Below are positions 22,853 to 35,478 of a DNA stretch of 64,000 nt, one piece after another. The position numbers and the translations under genes are program-made. The notes beneath the pieces are model-generated. The model saw nothing but the letters and a program-made list of their open reading frames with translations. It did no database searches and had not been told where the DNA came from. This DNA comes from Cliona cf. orientalis (taxonomy: Eukaryota; Porifera; Demospongiae; Clionaida; Clionaidae): positions 8,790,135-8,854,134 of the forward strand of contig OZ005692.1 of NCBI GenBank assembly GCA_963930775.1, given 5' to 3'. How positions within the stretch are numbered: position 1 is the first letter of the stretch; each line of letters opens with the position of its first letter.

Positions 22853-25800
22853 TTACATAAACTGTTGTAAGATATCCTGCACCTCAGTGTTGGAGCTACA
22901 ACTGATGGGATTGTGAGAACTAGAGCTCAGTGAATCAACCAACACCTGAGACACCAAGTCAGCATTTAAATGAGTGGAACTGCAAAACATGGGGTCTTGG
23001 AGAGATGGAGTGAAGTTTGAATCAGATGCAAGATTAGTTTGAGGATAAGAATGAGCAAAAGGAACCATCACAGGGTCTACACTTGTGGCGGAATGTGGTA
23101 GAGAAGTGGTTAAGGTATTGAGGCTAGTTTCGTCCATCAAGCTGTCCTCACCAATTATTATTAGCTGCTGAGCGAGAGAGTCACCACTATTAACGAGCAT
23201 GCTTGAAATATCAAAAGTAGATGCATGTGCGCCAGCGGTTGGCATGGAAGCGGCTGAGATAGAATTACCAGTGAAGGGACGGTTGTGTGAAATATCAAAA
23301 GATTGACGAGTAGAATCATTGTTAGAAAAGTCAAAGTTTGAAGGGATCCTGGGATTGAAATCACTAAGAAGTGGTGCTTGAGGAGTGTTATGGAATGGAA
23401 CTGAAGTGGCAACAGATGGAATGGAATTGAGACTTGACATAGCATGCGGCATGGGGTCGATTTCAGAACGGTGGGTACTGCATGACATTGTAGCAGGTGG
23501 TGGGCTAAAGCCTGCGGTGATAGCAGAATTGTACGGTAGATAAGTCTCCAGATCAAGAGGAGCTCCACAATCACTGATAGAGTTCAGAATCTGCTCTGGA
23601 TTCGTGATAATCTCTTCTTGCTGTGGAGCGGCAGACTCAGTGGAGCTGGTGGGAGAGGAATTGGTACTGGAAATACTCATTAGTGGACTTTGAATTCTAC
23701 GCTGGTCCACTTGGGTTTTTGGTAACAAACTTGACGTAGAGCTGGGCGCCAGTGACTCTTCTTCTTGTACATGTCTGTGTGTGTCTAGCTGTGGACTGAA
23801 GCTACTCTGTACAGACTGCTCACTAGCAGATACCATCTCAGGGGAATATGTACCACCAGGACCTGCTGGTATAAGCCGCTTGGTGCCACTACATGTAACA
23901 CTGACCGGATCAGGGACACTCAGCTGCTGTGTTGCTGTTGATGTAACTGTGGGTGGACGATTCGCGATGGTAGAGATACATGTAGAGCAAGACTTGGGTG
24001 AGGGCTCCACAGCAGTAGCCGCAGTACATGTAGTAGTACCAACTGGAGAGAGATCCTCGCTATCACTGGTACATGATGTAGAAACAGACTGGGGACTGCC
24101 TATTCTTTGCCCCTTACATGCTGTATCTCGGCCACGCTGCACAATGGTAGTCTTGCTGGTCTCACTCTCAGCTGCAGTAGACATTTGCTCAACAAAGCCA
24201 TTCATTGCAACAGAGCGCCCGTGTAGCACTGGCTCAAGGACTGGTTCAGGAGTATTGGTGCTCTTCAGGGAGTCAATGATCGATTTAGCTTCATGATTAG
24301 GAGGATAATAATTGGAAGGTGACGAGGAGGAGGAGGAGGTGGTGCTGGCAGGTGGTGAAATGACATCATTGTCGTTGTTGTCATGTGGGCATACGTCTCG
24401 GCAATGATGAAGCTCTCTCTGTTCAACGTACTTCAGATTATCTCCGCCTCCCCTTGGCCCACAATGCGTATAATACATAAAATTTAATATCAATTCTCCT
24501 TAATGTATACATACATGTTCATAATATGAAGACTCTAGTACATACCATAAATTGCTAATATTTCGTATCTAAAATATTTCATGCGATAAATTTTCGCATT
24601 AAATAATTTTCGGACAAACGACCCTGTACCGCATTATCATTAATATTGCGCATGTATTTTTGTGCGTTTAATTTTCGCATAAGCCAGGCTGTCCAAAAAT
24701 ATTCTAACAACGAAATATTCGCAATTCACAGTATTAATAGCAAAAGGCCAAGCCACATGAAGGTCCTTAGGAACTACATGTAGGCTTAATGTGTGTTAAC
24801 TGATGGCTGAATATAATACAAAATGACATAAGCTCACAAATATGATCATTGAAAAACATTGTACCACACTTTTAAAACAGTAGGTCCTCTCTACAGCATG
24901 TACAACATTGTGTACAAAGTCGTGTGACTTTCTTTGTCCTCACCCGATAACTGTGATCTTTGCCTCCCAGAAATGAGGTATGGACGTCCCTTCCTTGTAG
25001 CGGGGCTTGGCCCATACTTGTTGCCACACCCACTCACCAGAGCTCGTCAGAAACCGAAAAAATGGACTCACATGTGCACTATATCCCCTCTTCATCACTG
25101 AAGAACATGCACATGTGGTTAATGGCATAGCCTTGTCATGTGTAATTCTTACTTTCTCCTCTTGTTTGTGCACAACCCATTTTAGGTCTTTGTCTCATCA
25201 TCATTTGATCTTCTGGGTGGATGAAGTCAATAATAGCAACATTGTCTGAACACAGGACCTCAGGATCATAGCCAAGAATCTCCCGAACACTGCAGTGAAA
25301 CAGAACAATAGCTGGAGAATCCGAGATACACGTAAGCATATCACTATAGTGTCCAGGATGAGTGCCAAGGTAAAATGCAGCAGTTTCTATATGAATCCAT
25401 ACATGTACATGTGTACATACATGTGTACATGTAACGCAATACCGTATAGCAGCATAGATAATAATGGACTGCGTAACCAGTCTGAATTATCTATGATAGC
25501 AGGTAACTTTGGCAGGAATTAAATTTGGCGAAATGGCTCTCCACTAATAATTGGTATTGACAATATTAAAATTTGGTGATCTAAATGCTTACACCATGCA
25601 TACATGTATATGTGCACACGCATTAAGTTCATTTGCTGACTTTTTAATTTGGCAATTTGGAAAATTTGGTATAGACACATTCATTAGAGTGTACATTGTA
25701 TGTAAAATTAATTATCACATCGTTTCTGAGTGCAATATGATTATACCTATCTATTCATGTATATATACATGTATGTATACTTACGATGCTTCAATAGAGA

Positions 25801-27004
25801 TTACTTTCTCCAAATCGTGAGTATGAGTTACAGTGAATGTGGAATGGGGAGTGGAAATCTCAAGAATGGAAGCAACAGATTCAACCACGTGGCATTCACC
25901 AATAAAACCGATCACTTTTGGCTCAATAAATTCCAGTTCGCCGGAGCTGGAGGTCTTGGACGGAGAGAGCTGTACCTTCAGATTACCTTGCACATGAATA
26001 AGCTACATGTACGTGTACATGTACATGTAAAAGAAAACATTTAATTTAATGGGGGTTTTACCCAGAGTGGTGGCTAGGGTACACACATACGTACAAAAAG
26101 GTATGCGCATGAGTCAGCTATATGCATGATTAGGAGGGAAAGAGGAGAAGAATTAATATAGGGAAGGAGAGAGAGAGACAGAGAGAGAGAGAGGGAGAGA
26201 GAGAGACAGAGAGAGAGGGAGAGAGCTAGTTGAAGGGAGGGAGAGCTAACTCACACAGTGTGAGGGGGAGGTTGAGTAGGAGACACTTGGCTTGAGCTTC
26301 ACAAAGAACTGCTTGTGTTGTGAGACAACACACTCGTCCACCAAAGAAGTTGAAACAATAAGAGAAGGCTTCAGGCCCTCAGAGATGTTGGAGAAAAATT
26401 CAGGGTAGGTGATGTCAGCAAGGTTCTGACCAATCACATCTTGCTATGGAAAACATCAAAGAGAGGAAGATTATTATGTGTGCATGGTTGTACATACATG
26501 TAGCATTGTACGTACCTGTATGAGCCCCACATGGCCAGCTATGGTCTCACTAACGTAGAGGATGTTGGCATCCCTATCCAAAACAATCAGAAAACCATCA
26601 ATGGCCTAGAGAGAGAGAGAGGCATAAAATTAATGAGGAAGGGAGAAAGGCAGAGAGAGAGAGTTAAAAAAGAGAAGCTTATACCTCCTCCGTTCGTCCA
26701 AAGCTGGAATGCTCATTGCTTCTGTTATTCAGAGAAGAGGCTGCATAGAGAGATTCAGGTGAATATTTACGTGTACATAGACACAAATACCCTAGCTCTC
26801 CCTCCAGGCACTACTCCTCATTAATGACGATATCCTCAAGGCTGGCAATGGCTACATGCACCAGTACATCCCTGCGGGAATTATTTGAGGGCCTTGATTT
26901 ACAGAAAGTGCTGTGTGTACTACTTGAGCTGACCACAGTACTATGATGACCACTCCAATTTCCAGACAATAATTAGAGAATGTTACATAATATGCATGTA
27001 GCCC

Positions 27005-27038
<34 letters not shown>

Positions 27039-27508
27039 CCATGAATAGCATCCATGCAACACAACTCACCATCTTTGATGAAGGTTTGTAGTTTGAGAAA
27101 GGTTGTTGCTAGTCGTAGCACTGAGATGGTCTGAGGCTTGCCCCCATTGCTAGGTATCAAACCACTGACTTGACTGGAGGAGAGGGGAACTAGAGAGGCC
27201 AGCTCATGAATTTCTTCCTTCTGATCCCGACGACGCTTTTGTGATGTCGTAGATTTCTTCTTGGCAGACTGCTGAGAACTGTATGTGCATGCAAAAATTA
27301 TGTAGGTGTCTCAAAGGGGTCTGAAAGACAATCGCACTAGCCACGTCCCCAAGCCCATTCTCCTCCCCGGCCTGGGTATGATCTGAGGCTTTATTAAATA
27401 GGTCACAAAATCCAAATAGGGGTATTAAAACTGCAAACTCTCAACACACGGTCACAGAGACAATTTAATATACTCCTACCTTGGCACGACCGTAGGCGTC
27501 ACTGGCAT
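22853..27508 (-). CDS. AHR-like bHLH-PAS transcription factor, copy C (intact)
   Basis: Exons 27480-27508, 27070-27278, 26685-26740, 26516-26605, 26255-26443, 25785-26002, 25153-25289, 24944-25097 and 22853-24452 give 893 codons plus stop. The start peptide is MPVTPTVVPS. The bHLH has basic region QKRRRDQKEEI, helix 1 HELASLVPL and helix 2 ISVLRLATTFLKLQ. PAS-A starts at about residue 99 and continues [20 protein letters not shown] has SILEISTP, EILGYDPEVL, FIHPEDQ and GEWVWQQV. Exon 7 is longer than in A (137 against 113 bases) and exon 8 carries a 9-residue extra loop (YKEGTSIPH). The tail starts [13 protein letters not shown] and has [32 protein letters not shown] and final VQDILQQFM. The last acceptor (ggccaag) has a weak pyrimidine tract, so this start of exon 9 is set by frame and by comparison with D. 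Role as for copy A. Confidence 0.88.
24545..24731. mobile_element. MITE in intron 8 of copy C
   Basis: Imperfect terminal inverted repeats (CCATAAATTGCTAATATTTCG and CGAAATATTCGCAATTCACAG) are flanked by TA on both sides. It contains several TTTTCGCA blocks and has no reading frame. It is absent from the same intron of copy D, which carries a different element. Confidence 0.65.
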
Positions 27509-27651
27509 GATTCTAGCTGGTTTATAACTTGGATCATAGGATATCTATGCTGGGATCGAGCACATGATGATACCGATGGAGCACCAGCTCACAGCTCACG
27601 CCAAATCCTTCTAGCCTCTAGATCAGTCCACCCAATAATTAAACATTAACG

Positions 27652-27735
27652 ATTGCTGACAAGTATACATACACATCAAATACTATTAGCGACCCTTACC
27701 TAAATACTATATTGTGCATGCGCCGGTGGTGATCA
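27652..27735 (-). promoter_or_regulatory. Upstream spacer element of copy C, palindrome degenerated
   Basis: The order GATTGCTGACA, AGCGACCCTTACCTAAATACT, GTGCATGCGCC, GGTGGTGATC is kept about 150-230 bases upstream of ATG 27508. Two bases of the NRF1-like palindrome are lost. It lies about 95 bases past the stop of copy D. Confidence 0.45.
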
Positions 27736-27828
27736 CAGTGCAAATTCAATAAAACTGCTAATATGAACATGGGTTTAATAATATTATGAACATGGATTTA
27801 TAAATACTTGGTGAAAAGTGAAAATCTG

Positions 27829-30800
27829 TTATAAAAACTGTTGTAAGATATCCTGCACCTCAGCATTGGAGCTACAACTGATGGAATTGTGAAAACTAGA
27901 ACTTGTTGAATCAACCAACACCTGAGATGCCAAGTCAGCATTTAAATGAGTGTAACTGCAAAACATGGGGTCTTGAAGAGATGGAGTGAAATTTGAATCA
28001 GATGCGAGATTAGTTTGAGGATAAGAATGAGCAAAAGGAACCATCACAGGGTCTACGCTTGTGACAGGATGTGGTAGAGAAGTGGTTAAGGCATCGAGGC
28101 TAGTTTCGTCCATCAAGCTGTCCTCACCGATAATTAGCTGCTGAGCAAGAGAGTCGTCACTATTAATGAGCATGCTTGAAATGTCAAAATTTGATGCGTG
28201 TACACCAGTTGTTGGCATGGAAGCGGCTGAGATAGAATTATCAGTGAAGGGAAAGTTGTGTGAATTATCAGAAGATTGATAGGCAGAATCATTGTTAAAA
28301 AAGTCGAAGCTTGAAGGGATCCTGGGATTGAAATCACTAAGAAGAGGCGTTTGAGGGGTGAAATTTGGATTATGGAATGGAACTGAAGTGGCAGCAGATG
28401 GAATGGAATCGGAACCTGACACATTATGCAGCATGGAATCAATTTCAGAATGCTGGGCACTACACATACTAGTCAAAGGTGGTTGGGTAAAACCTGCAGT
28501 GATAGCAGAGTTACAAGGTAGATAAGTCTCCAGATCAAGAGGAGCCCCACAATCACTGGTAGAGTTCAGAAACTGTTCTGGATTCGCGATGACCTCATCT
28601 TGCTGCAGCATGGTCGAGCTGGCGGGGGAGGAATCGGTACTGGAAATACTCATTAACGGACTTTGAACTCCAGGCTGAGCCACTTTGTGTTTTGGTAATA
28701 AATTCGACGTACATGTAGAGCTGGACGCTGCTGACTCTTCTTCTTGTACATGTTGTACCTGTACGTGTGTGTCTAGCTGTGGACTGAAATGACTCTGTTT
28801 GCTAGCACATACCATCTCAGGGGAACATGTACCACCAGGACCTGCTGGTGTAAGCTCCTTGGTGCCACTACTTGTGACACTGACTGGACTAGTAGAGACT
28901 CTTGGCTGCTGTGTTGCTGATGATGGAGCTGTAGGTGGATCATTTGCGGTGGTAGAGATAGAGCAAGAATTGGATGAGGTCTCCACAGTAGTAGCCGCAG
29001 TACAAGTACTAGTACCAACTGGAGAGAGATCCTCGCTATCACTGGTACATGATGTAGAAACAGACTGGGGACTGTCTGTTTTTTGCCCCTTACATGCTGT
29101 ATCTCGGCCACACTGCACGGTGGTAGTCTCGCTGGTCTCACTCTGACGCATTTGCTCAACAAAGCCGTTCATTGCAACAGAGCGCCCGTGCAGCACTGGC
29201 TCAAGGACTGGTTCAGGAGTATCGGTGCTCTTCAGGGGAGAGTCAACGATCGATTTAGCTTCATGATTTGGACGACAATTATTGGAAGATGATAAGAAAG
29301 ACGACAAGATGGTACCAAGAGAACTCTTGGTGGTGGTACATGTAGGTGATAGAATGATGTCGTTGTTGTCATGTGGGCGTACGTCTCGGCGCTGATGAAG
29401 CTCCCTCTGTTCAACGTACTTCAGATTACTTCCTCCTCCCCTACAATGTATGTACAATACATGAAATTAAATCGCAATTTCTATCCTTCCGTACAGCAGG
29501 AAATTTTTGAGGGAGAAAACTTTCGCGGATCGGTAGGAAAGGAGCATTTCGCGGAGAAAACTTTCGTGGAATGTTAAAATTGGTCGCATAATGGGTGTGG
29601 CATGCCTAGAATTTTGTGGAGAAAAACTTTCGTGGATGGCGGAAAAATTGCGAAATTCCCACTATACGGTATACACATGTACATACATGTACATGATTAT
29701 TGTACAAAGTCACATGACATTCTATCTCACCCAATAACTGTGATCTTTGCCTCCCAGAAGTGAGGGATGGACGTTCCGTCTTTGTAGTGGAGCTTGGCTT
29801 GCACTTGTTGCCACACCCACTCACCGGAGCTCGTCATAAACCGAAAAAATGGACTCACACCGTATCCCCTCTTGATCACTGAAGAAAAATACACATGTAC
29901 ATGTATAATAATTACAATGCATAGCCTCATAGCAGGAAACTTTGGCGACTCCGAGGTTTTTAATTTGATGATTCAGCATAAATTACCAAATTAAAAAAAC
30001 TCACTAAAAATTATTAATGAACTTAATTCATGCGCGCCTACATGTATGTATTGAGATCACCAAATTTAAACTTTGCCAGCACCAATGGAGTACCCTCGCA
30101 AAAGAGGGCCCACTATGTGAATATCAGCCCCCCCCTCCCCCCCCTCCCCCCCCCCCCCCCCCCATTCATGGCCCAATGTAAGATGCACCACTCATGGGCC
30201 CTTTTTCGCGAGGGTACGGTATTTAATAATAATTACTATATTCTCTTCCTCTTGGTCTGCGTTTCATCACCATTTGATCTGCTGGGTGGATGAAGTCAGT
30301 AACAATAAAACTGTCGGAGCACAGGAACTTAGGATCATAGCCAAGAATCTCTTGAACACTGAAATGGAATAGAATGGAATACATGTAGGTACATGTATAT
30401 ACCGTAATTAATCGTATGATCCAATCTAACATAAGAAATTAGAATTCTCATAACGTATATATATGAGCAATTGACGACCTTTACCAGAAAATCGCGCGTT
30501 TTTTTCAAAATTGATACGTAGTATTAGATTAAGTACGGTAGGAGGTGAGCATACACTGTAGTGTCCTGGGTAAGCGCCCATGGGCACTTAAATATAACTA
30601 GCGACTTTGGCCTGCATGGGCGCTTACATACCCAGGATCAAACTTCCATACGTTTGAATTGAAGCTGTTACAGTGGCCCCTTGAAATGCGGTACATGGGC
30701 GCTTACCCGGGACACTATGGCATACCACTGTAGTGTCCAGGACAAGTGCTAATGTGAAATTCCGCAGCTCCCATACAAATCCATACGTTATGCAATGTAC

Positions 30801-32703
30801 CTCTAATAAAACGCAAGCTAAAAAAATATTAACCTTTGCACGATTTCTGGTAAAGGTCGTCATAGTCTCCATTAAGATACATTACCAAAAACTCCTAGAA
30901 CACAAATTTTCTTGTGCTAATTAGATCTTGCATTTAATTAGCATAACACGGTACATGTACCTGTACATTGTACATGCATATCCCAGGTACATGCTGATAA
31001 TTATTTATTGCTGGATCATGTATTGTATTCGATTAACTACTGTATCTATTTATATGCAAGTACATGTACATATTGTATTACTTACGATGCCTCAACAGAG
31101 ATAACTTTCTCAAAATCGTGAGTACGAGTCATAGTGTACGTGGAATGGGGAATGGAAATCTCAAGAATGGAAGCAACAGATTCAATCACACGGCATTCAC
31201 CAATGAAACCGACCACCTTTGGCTCAACAAACTCTAGTTCGCCTGAGCTGGAGATCTTGGACGGAGAGAGCTGTACCTTCAGGTTACCTTGCACATGAAC
31301 GAGCTACATGTATGTGTACATGTACATTGTACATGTAAAAGAGATGAAATATTTAATTTAATAGGGGTTCTACCCAGAGTGGTTGCTAGGATATACATGT
31401 ACATGTACATACATACATACAAAAGGATATACATGTACATGTACATGTACATGTAGATACATACAAAGGGTAGCATGAGTCCACTATACACATGATTAGA
31501 AGGGAAGGAGGAGAAGAAATTAATATAGGGAGATCGAGAGAGAGAGAGAGAGAGAGACAGAGAGTGAGATGAAGGGAGGGAGAGCTAACTCACACAGTCA
31601 GAAGGGGAGGTTGAGTAGACACTTGGCTTGAGCTTCACAAAGAACTGCTTATGTTGGTTGACGACACACTCGTCCATCAAAGAAGTTGAAACAATGAGAG
31701 AAGGCTTCATACCCTCGGTGATGTTAGAGCAAAACTCAGAGTAGGTGATGTCAGCAAGGTTCTGACCAATCACATCTTGCTGCATGTACATTTATATGTA
31801 CATGAAAGGACAATGCAAATAAGTAGCTATAATGTGCACACATCGATGATGTTTTTTTCATAAAGCACCATGACAAAATATCTAATTGTATTGCTGCTAA
31901 CCTGTATGAGCCCCACGTGGCCAGCAATGGTCTCACTGACATAGAGGATGTTGGCATCCTCGTCCAAAACAATCAGAAAACCATCAATGGCCTAGAGAGA
32001 GAGAGAGAGAGGAATAGAATGTATAAATGAGGGAGGGAGGGAGAAAGAGAGAGGAGTGGAGGGAAGGAGTGTACATGTAACTAAAGAGAAAAAAGCTCTA
32101 GATTACCTCCTCTGTTCGTCCGAGGCTGGACTGCCCATTGCTTCTGTCATTCAGAGAAGAGGCTGCATAGAGGTTCAGCCGTATATTTACATGTACATGT
32201 ACGTACATGTATACATAGACACAAATATCGTACTTAATCTAATACATGTACAATGCATGGTAAAAAAAATTTCAACTTTGAAAAACGCATGTTTTTCTGG
32301 TAAAGGTCGTCAATCACTCCACATATGAATGTCATGCATTGTATTCAATTAACTACGCTACCCTAGCTCTCCCTCCAGGCACTACTCCTCATTATGTTGA
32401 TATCCTCAAAGCTGGCAATGGCTATATGTACCAGTACATGTACATGTACATGTACATGTACATGTACCAGTACATGTACATCCTTAGGGGAATTCTTTGA
32501 GGGCCTTGGTTTACAACAAGTGCTCCTGCAAATCTTATGCAACCACAAAACCAGACCCCCACTTAGAGGTTTTGTTTGATGTTAGAATGGGAAAAATCCA
32601 AGCCATGTCCTACATGTAGCTCCTGTCTTGCAGCAATTTGACTTGGACAGAGCGTGCATAACAACAGTTACATGTATACGTACATACTCACTCTCCTCCT
32701 CCC

Positions 32704-32770
<67 letters not shown>

Positions 32771-32777
32771 TCTATCT

Positions 32778-32809
<32 letters not shown>

Positions 32810-33443
32810 TTCTCTCCCCCCTCTCTCCCCATCACCAGCACTTAAGCTTTCTACTATGCCATATACTGTGTACAGTAGATAAGTTTTAACACAACTCACC
32901 ATCTTTGATGAAGGTTTGTAGTTTGAGAAAGGTTGTTGTTAGTCGTAGGACTGAGATGGTCTGAGGCTTGCCCCCATTGCTAGGCATCAAACCACTGACT
33001 TGACTGGAGGAGAGGGGAACAAGAGAGGCCAGCTCATGAATCTCTTCATTCTCATTCTGACGACGCTTTCGTGACAAAGTTGACTTCTTTTTGGCAGACT
33101 GCTGGGAACTATATACCATATATTATAACATGTGTGTGAGAGCGCAACAAGATGCAAGTTAAAAGTACATGTATTATCCGGTACACTAGTGTATAGCTAC
33201 ATGTACATTGTATGTGTTGAATTTAGGGTGGGGAACGGCAATTTGACCGAAGAAAAAACATGCCCAAGATTTGATGGGAGGAGGGGAGGCAATTTTATGC
33301 CAAATGCTGCAAGTCATTTGATCACTCCAGGGGGCGGGCAGAGGCGAACACCCACCCTCCTGGGGGCATAAATGACAAATCACTGACACAGAAATTATCA
33401 TGAAATTTATACGCACTTACCAAGGTATCACGGTCACAGGCAT
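27829..33443 (-). CDS. AHR-like bHLH-PAS transcription factor, copy D (intact)
   Basis: Exons 33421-33443, 32900-33108, 32107-32162, 31902-31991, 31594-31779, 31086-31303, 30237-30358, 29731-29878 and 27829-29440 give 887 codons plus stop. The start peptide is MPVTVIPC. The basic region is [12 protein letters not shown] (RRQNEN where C has RRRDQK). Helix 1 is HELASLVPL, followed by loop [11 protein letters not shown] and helix 2 [18 protein letters not shown] continues [20 protein letters not shown] has [18 protein letters not shown] and GEWVWQQV. Exon 7 ends at a GTAATT donor chosen because it restores the phase. The tail has [31 protein letters not shown] and final VQDILQQFL. It is closest to copy C throughout and forms a pair with it. 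The tail differs from C by several in-frame length changes, as expected of coding sequence under constraint. Confidence 0.88.
29488..29671. mobile_element. MITE in intron 8 of copy D
   Basis: The left end CCGTACAGCAGGAAATTTTTG and right end AAAAATTGCGAAATTCCCAC then TATACGG are inverse with mismatches. Internal ACTTTCGTGGA blocks repeat. No coding frame. Not present at this place in copy C. Confidence 0.55.
30553..30730. mobile_element. Small inverted-repeat element in intron 6 of copy D
   Basis: GTGTCCTGGGTAAGCGCCCATG near 30561 is mirrored by CATGGGCGCTTACCCGGGACAC near 30693. A related GTGTCCAGGATGAGTGC fragment lies in the same intron of copy C near 25350, so an older insertion may predate the C/D split. 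Confidence 0.55.
31386..31460. repeat. ACATGT-type microsatellite
   Basis: Repeated palindromic units TACATGTACATG in intron 5 of copy D. A further run lies at 32436-32482. Single units are scattered across all introns of copies A-D. Confidence 0.85.
32698..32828. repeat. CT microsatellite in intron 2 of copy D
   Basis: (CT)n on the plus strand with few interruptions. Open frames across it are artefacts of the repeat. A shorter (CT)n sits at the corresponding place of copy C (27010-27036). Confidence 0.9.
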
Positions 33444-35478
33444 AACAAATAACGTCGATATTTTCTTTCCTGTTGATTCAGTGGCTAGCTGCTGTAGGTA
33501 CCTGATCTTCAACCTCGTATCCTAAATGATGCACACCAGCAGAAGCGGACTAATCTAGATGCAGCACTGAAGATTTATTATAGCATAAAATATGCAATTT
33601 CTAGCGCTGGACTGTTTAAAAGGAATCATTTAAAAGCAAACGCTAGTACAATATTGCATCAGCTATTGCCCAATTCCAATGCATGGATATGGCGCGTAAA
33701 CAAATTACGTCAGCGAGACGTGGCTAAATTTAACCTGATCAGTGCTCAATCTGAGCTGACCTTTGATCCCGATCCAGCCAAGCGTAAAGTTAAAGAGGGA
33801 GGGGCTGGTATGTTGATTGACTTAGTCAGGTGACCGCTAATAGAGTTATAGCCAATCTACAATTTCTCTAGCTAGGCTGTAGCAGTCACGCCATCGACGC
33901 CCTCCCCCCAGGCTCGCAAGGACAAATCCTGGAGACATGCAAACCCTGGAACTCTGCCATACAGACCGTTGAGACAACCACCCGAAAACCAGCCCCTGAC
34001 CCTTCTCGTAAATGGCGGGGGGACCATGCACAGTTGCCATGGACAGTCCGGGGGGGGGGGGGGGGGGGGACCATTTGATAGTTAGTATGACCATGGATTA
34101 TCCATGGTATGACAGGCCCATCTGGGTTGCATGAGGTTATAGTAGAGACTACTCAACCATAAACCCAGAGGATGTTGTAGCTATGGATCTTCATCCTAAT
34201 AGAGTTCCACTGTTCAATGATAAGTCATGAGCCAACTCATGAACATAGGCATGCATGTGGGTGTGCTAGTAAATAGCTAGCCAAATTAAATTTTGATATC
34301 CCATTTCCATCTCTGAACATTCCAATTTAGAATCTATGATTTTAAAGCTAGGCTCTAACTGGAGCATCCGGCTTTCAATTTGAAGTAAGCACCAACTCCA
34401 GAATGTTGAGATTGGGTACTGGACTCAGTGACTAAAGTACAGTTCTGTGCCAAAGGTGATCATCATTGTGATTAAAGCTGCATTCTGACCAATCAGCTTG
34501 CTCCATGTTTATAATTTAACAGGCCTGAGGTAGGATACTGCCAAACTAATTTAGGTGAACGATAAGTGATAGCTACTTAGTATAAAACAATTGCAATGAG
34601 GATAAAATTGGGATGGTAGTGCTACCGACTCTATGAAATTTTTGGGAAAAATTGTGACCAGCTCTGAGAAAAGGGACCATTAATTCATGTTTGTCGTATG
34701 TAGCTCGTAATAGTGTGTAGGGAATAATAATAAGCTGTATCCGCTGTATGTTGGGGTCAATACCCTGATACAAGTATATTTACTATACTACATTTGTAGA
34801 AAGCAAGTTGGTCATTGTCATGATAAAATTGGTCATGTTTCATACTCAGTCTACTACTGTGAACGGTCCCTTTTCTCATAGCATGCAGGTCACAATTGGT
34901 AAAATTGTCCCTTCATTCCTCCAATCTGCACTCCACTGCATGAACTTGTGTACGACAGAAAATATTAGTTAATTTTGCCTAGTAAGGGTGTCGAATCGTG
35001 AAATTTGGTACAGACACAGGTGAATATTTAATGGAAAATGGTTCTATAAATATTTTAAAGTTTGTCACCTGTTTTCATTTTCAAGTTATGACACTTTAAA
35101 GCATTAATTATTTTGACGATTATTATTGCATAACTTATACACATAGTGACCCTTTACCATAATAACTATGGCACTACTGGGGATGTGGTGATCGTTTCAT
35201 TATTATAAACTAGCTATCTAGTTATTATAGATATTATTGTGATGCATAAAATTAATTATTGTCACAATAACTAAATAGTCCAACATTATTGCACAAGCAT
35301 AGAATTGAATTAGGAACAAAAATAATTACAAAAGAATCAACACAATTATAGGTAGCTAAAAGAATCACTGTATGTGTGCATGCATAATATTATTATGACT
35401 CAGTACCACACTAGCTAGTTCAAGTTAAAGGATTTAAGATAATAACATTGTAACTACGGAAACATGTTCTGAACTTGA
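33444..35478. other. Spacer between copies D and E
   Basis: No supported gene. It holds a G-run at 34050-34068 and, from about 34985, sequence matching the block near 45205 (TCGAATCGTGAAATTTG and TTGTCACCTGTTTTCA), the left limit of the E/F duplication. The block GTGACCCTTTACCATAATAAC at about 35146 is the E-side form of the conserved spacer element. Confidence 0.55.

Noticed and set aside
31386..31460. CRISPR-like regular repeats
   Set aside because: The ACATGT units are a simple palindromic microsatellite without unique spacers, in clearly animal-type DNA.
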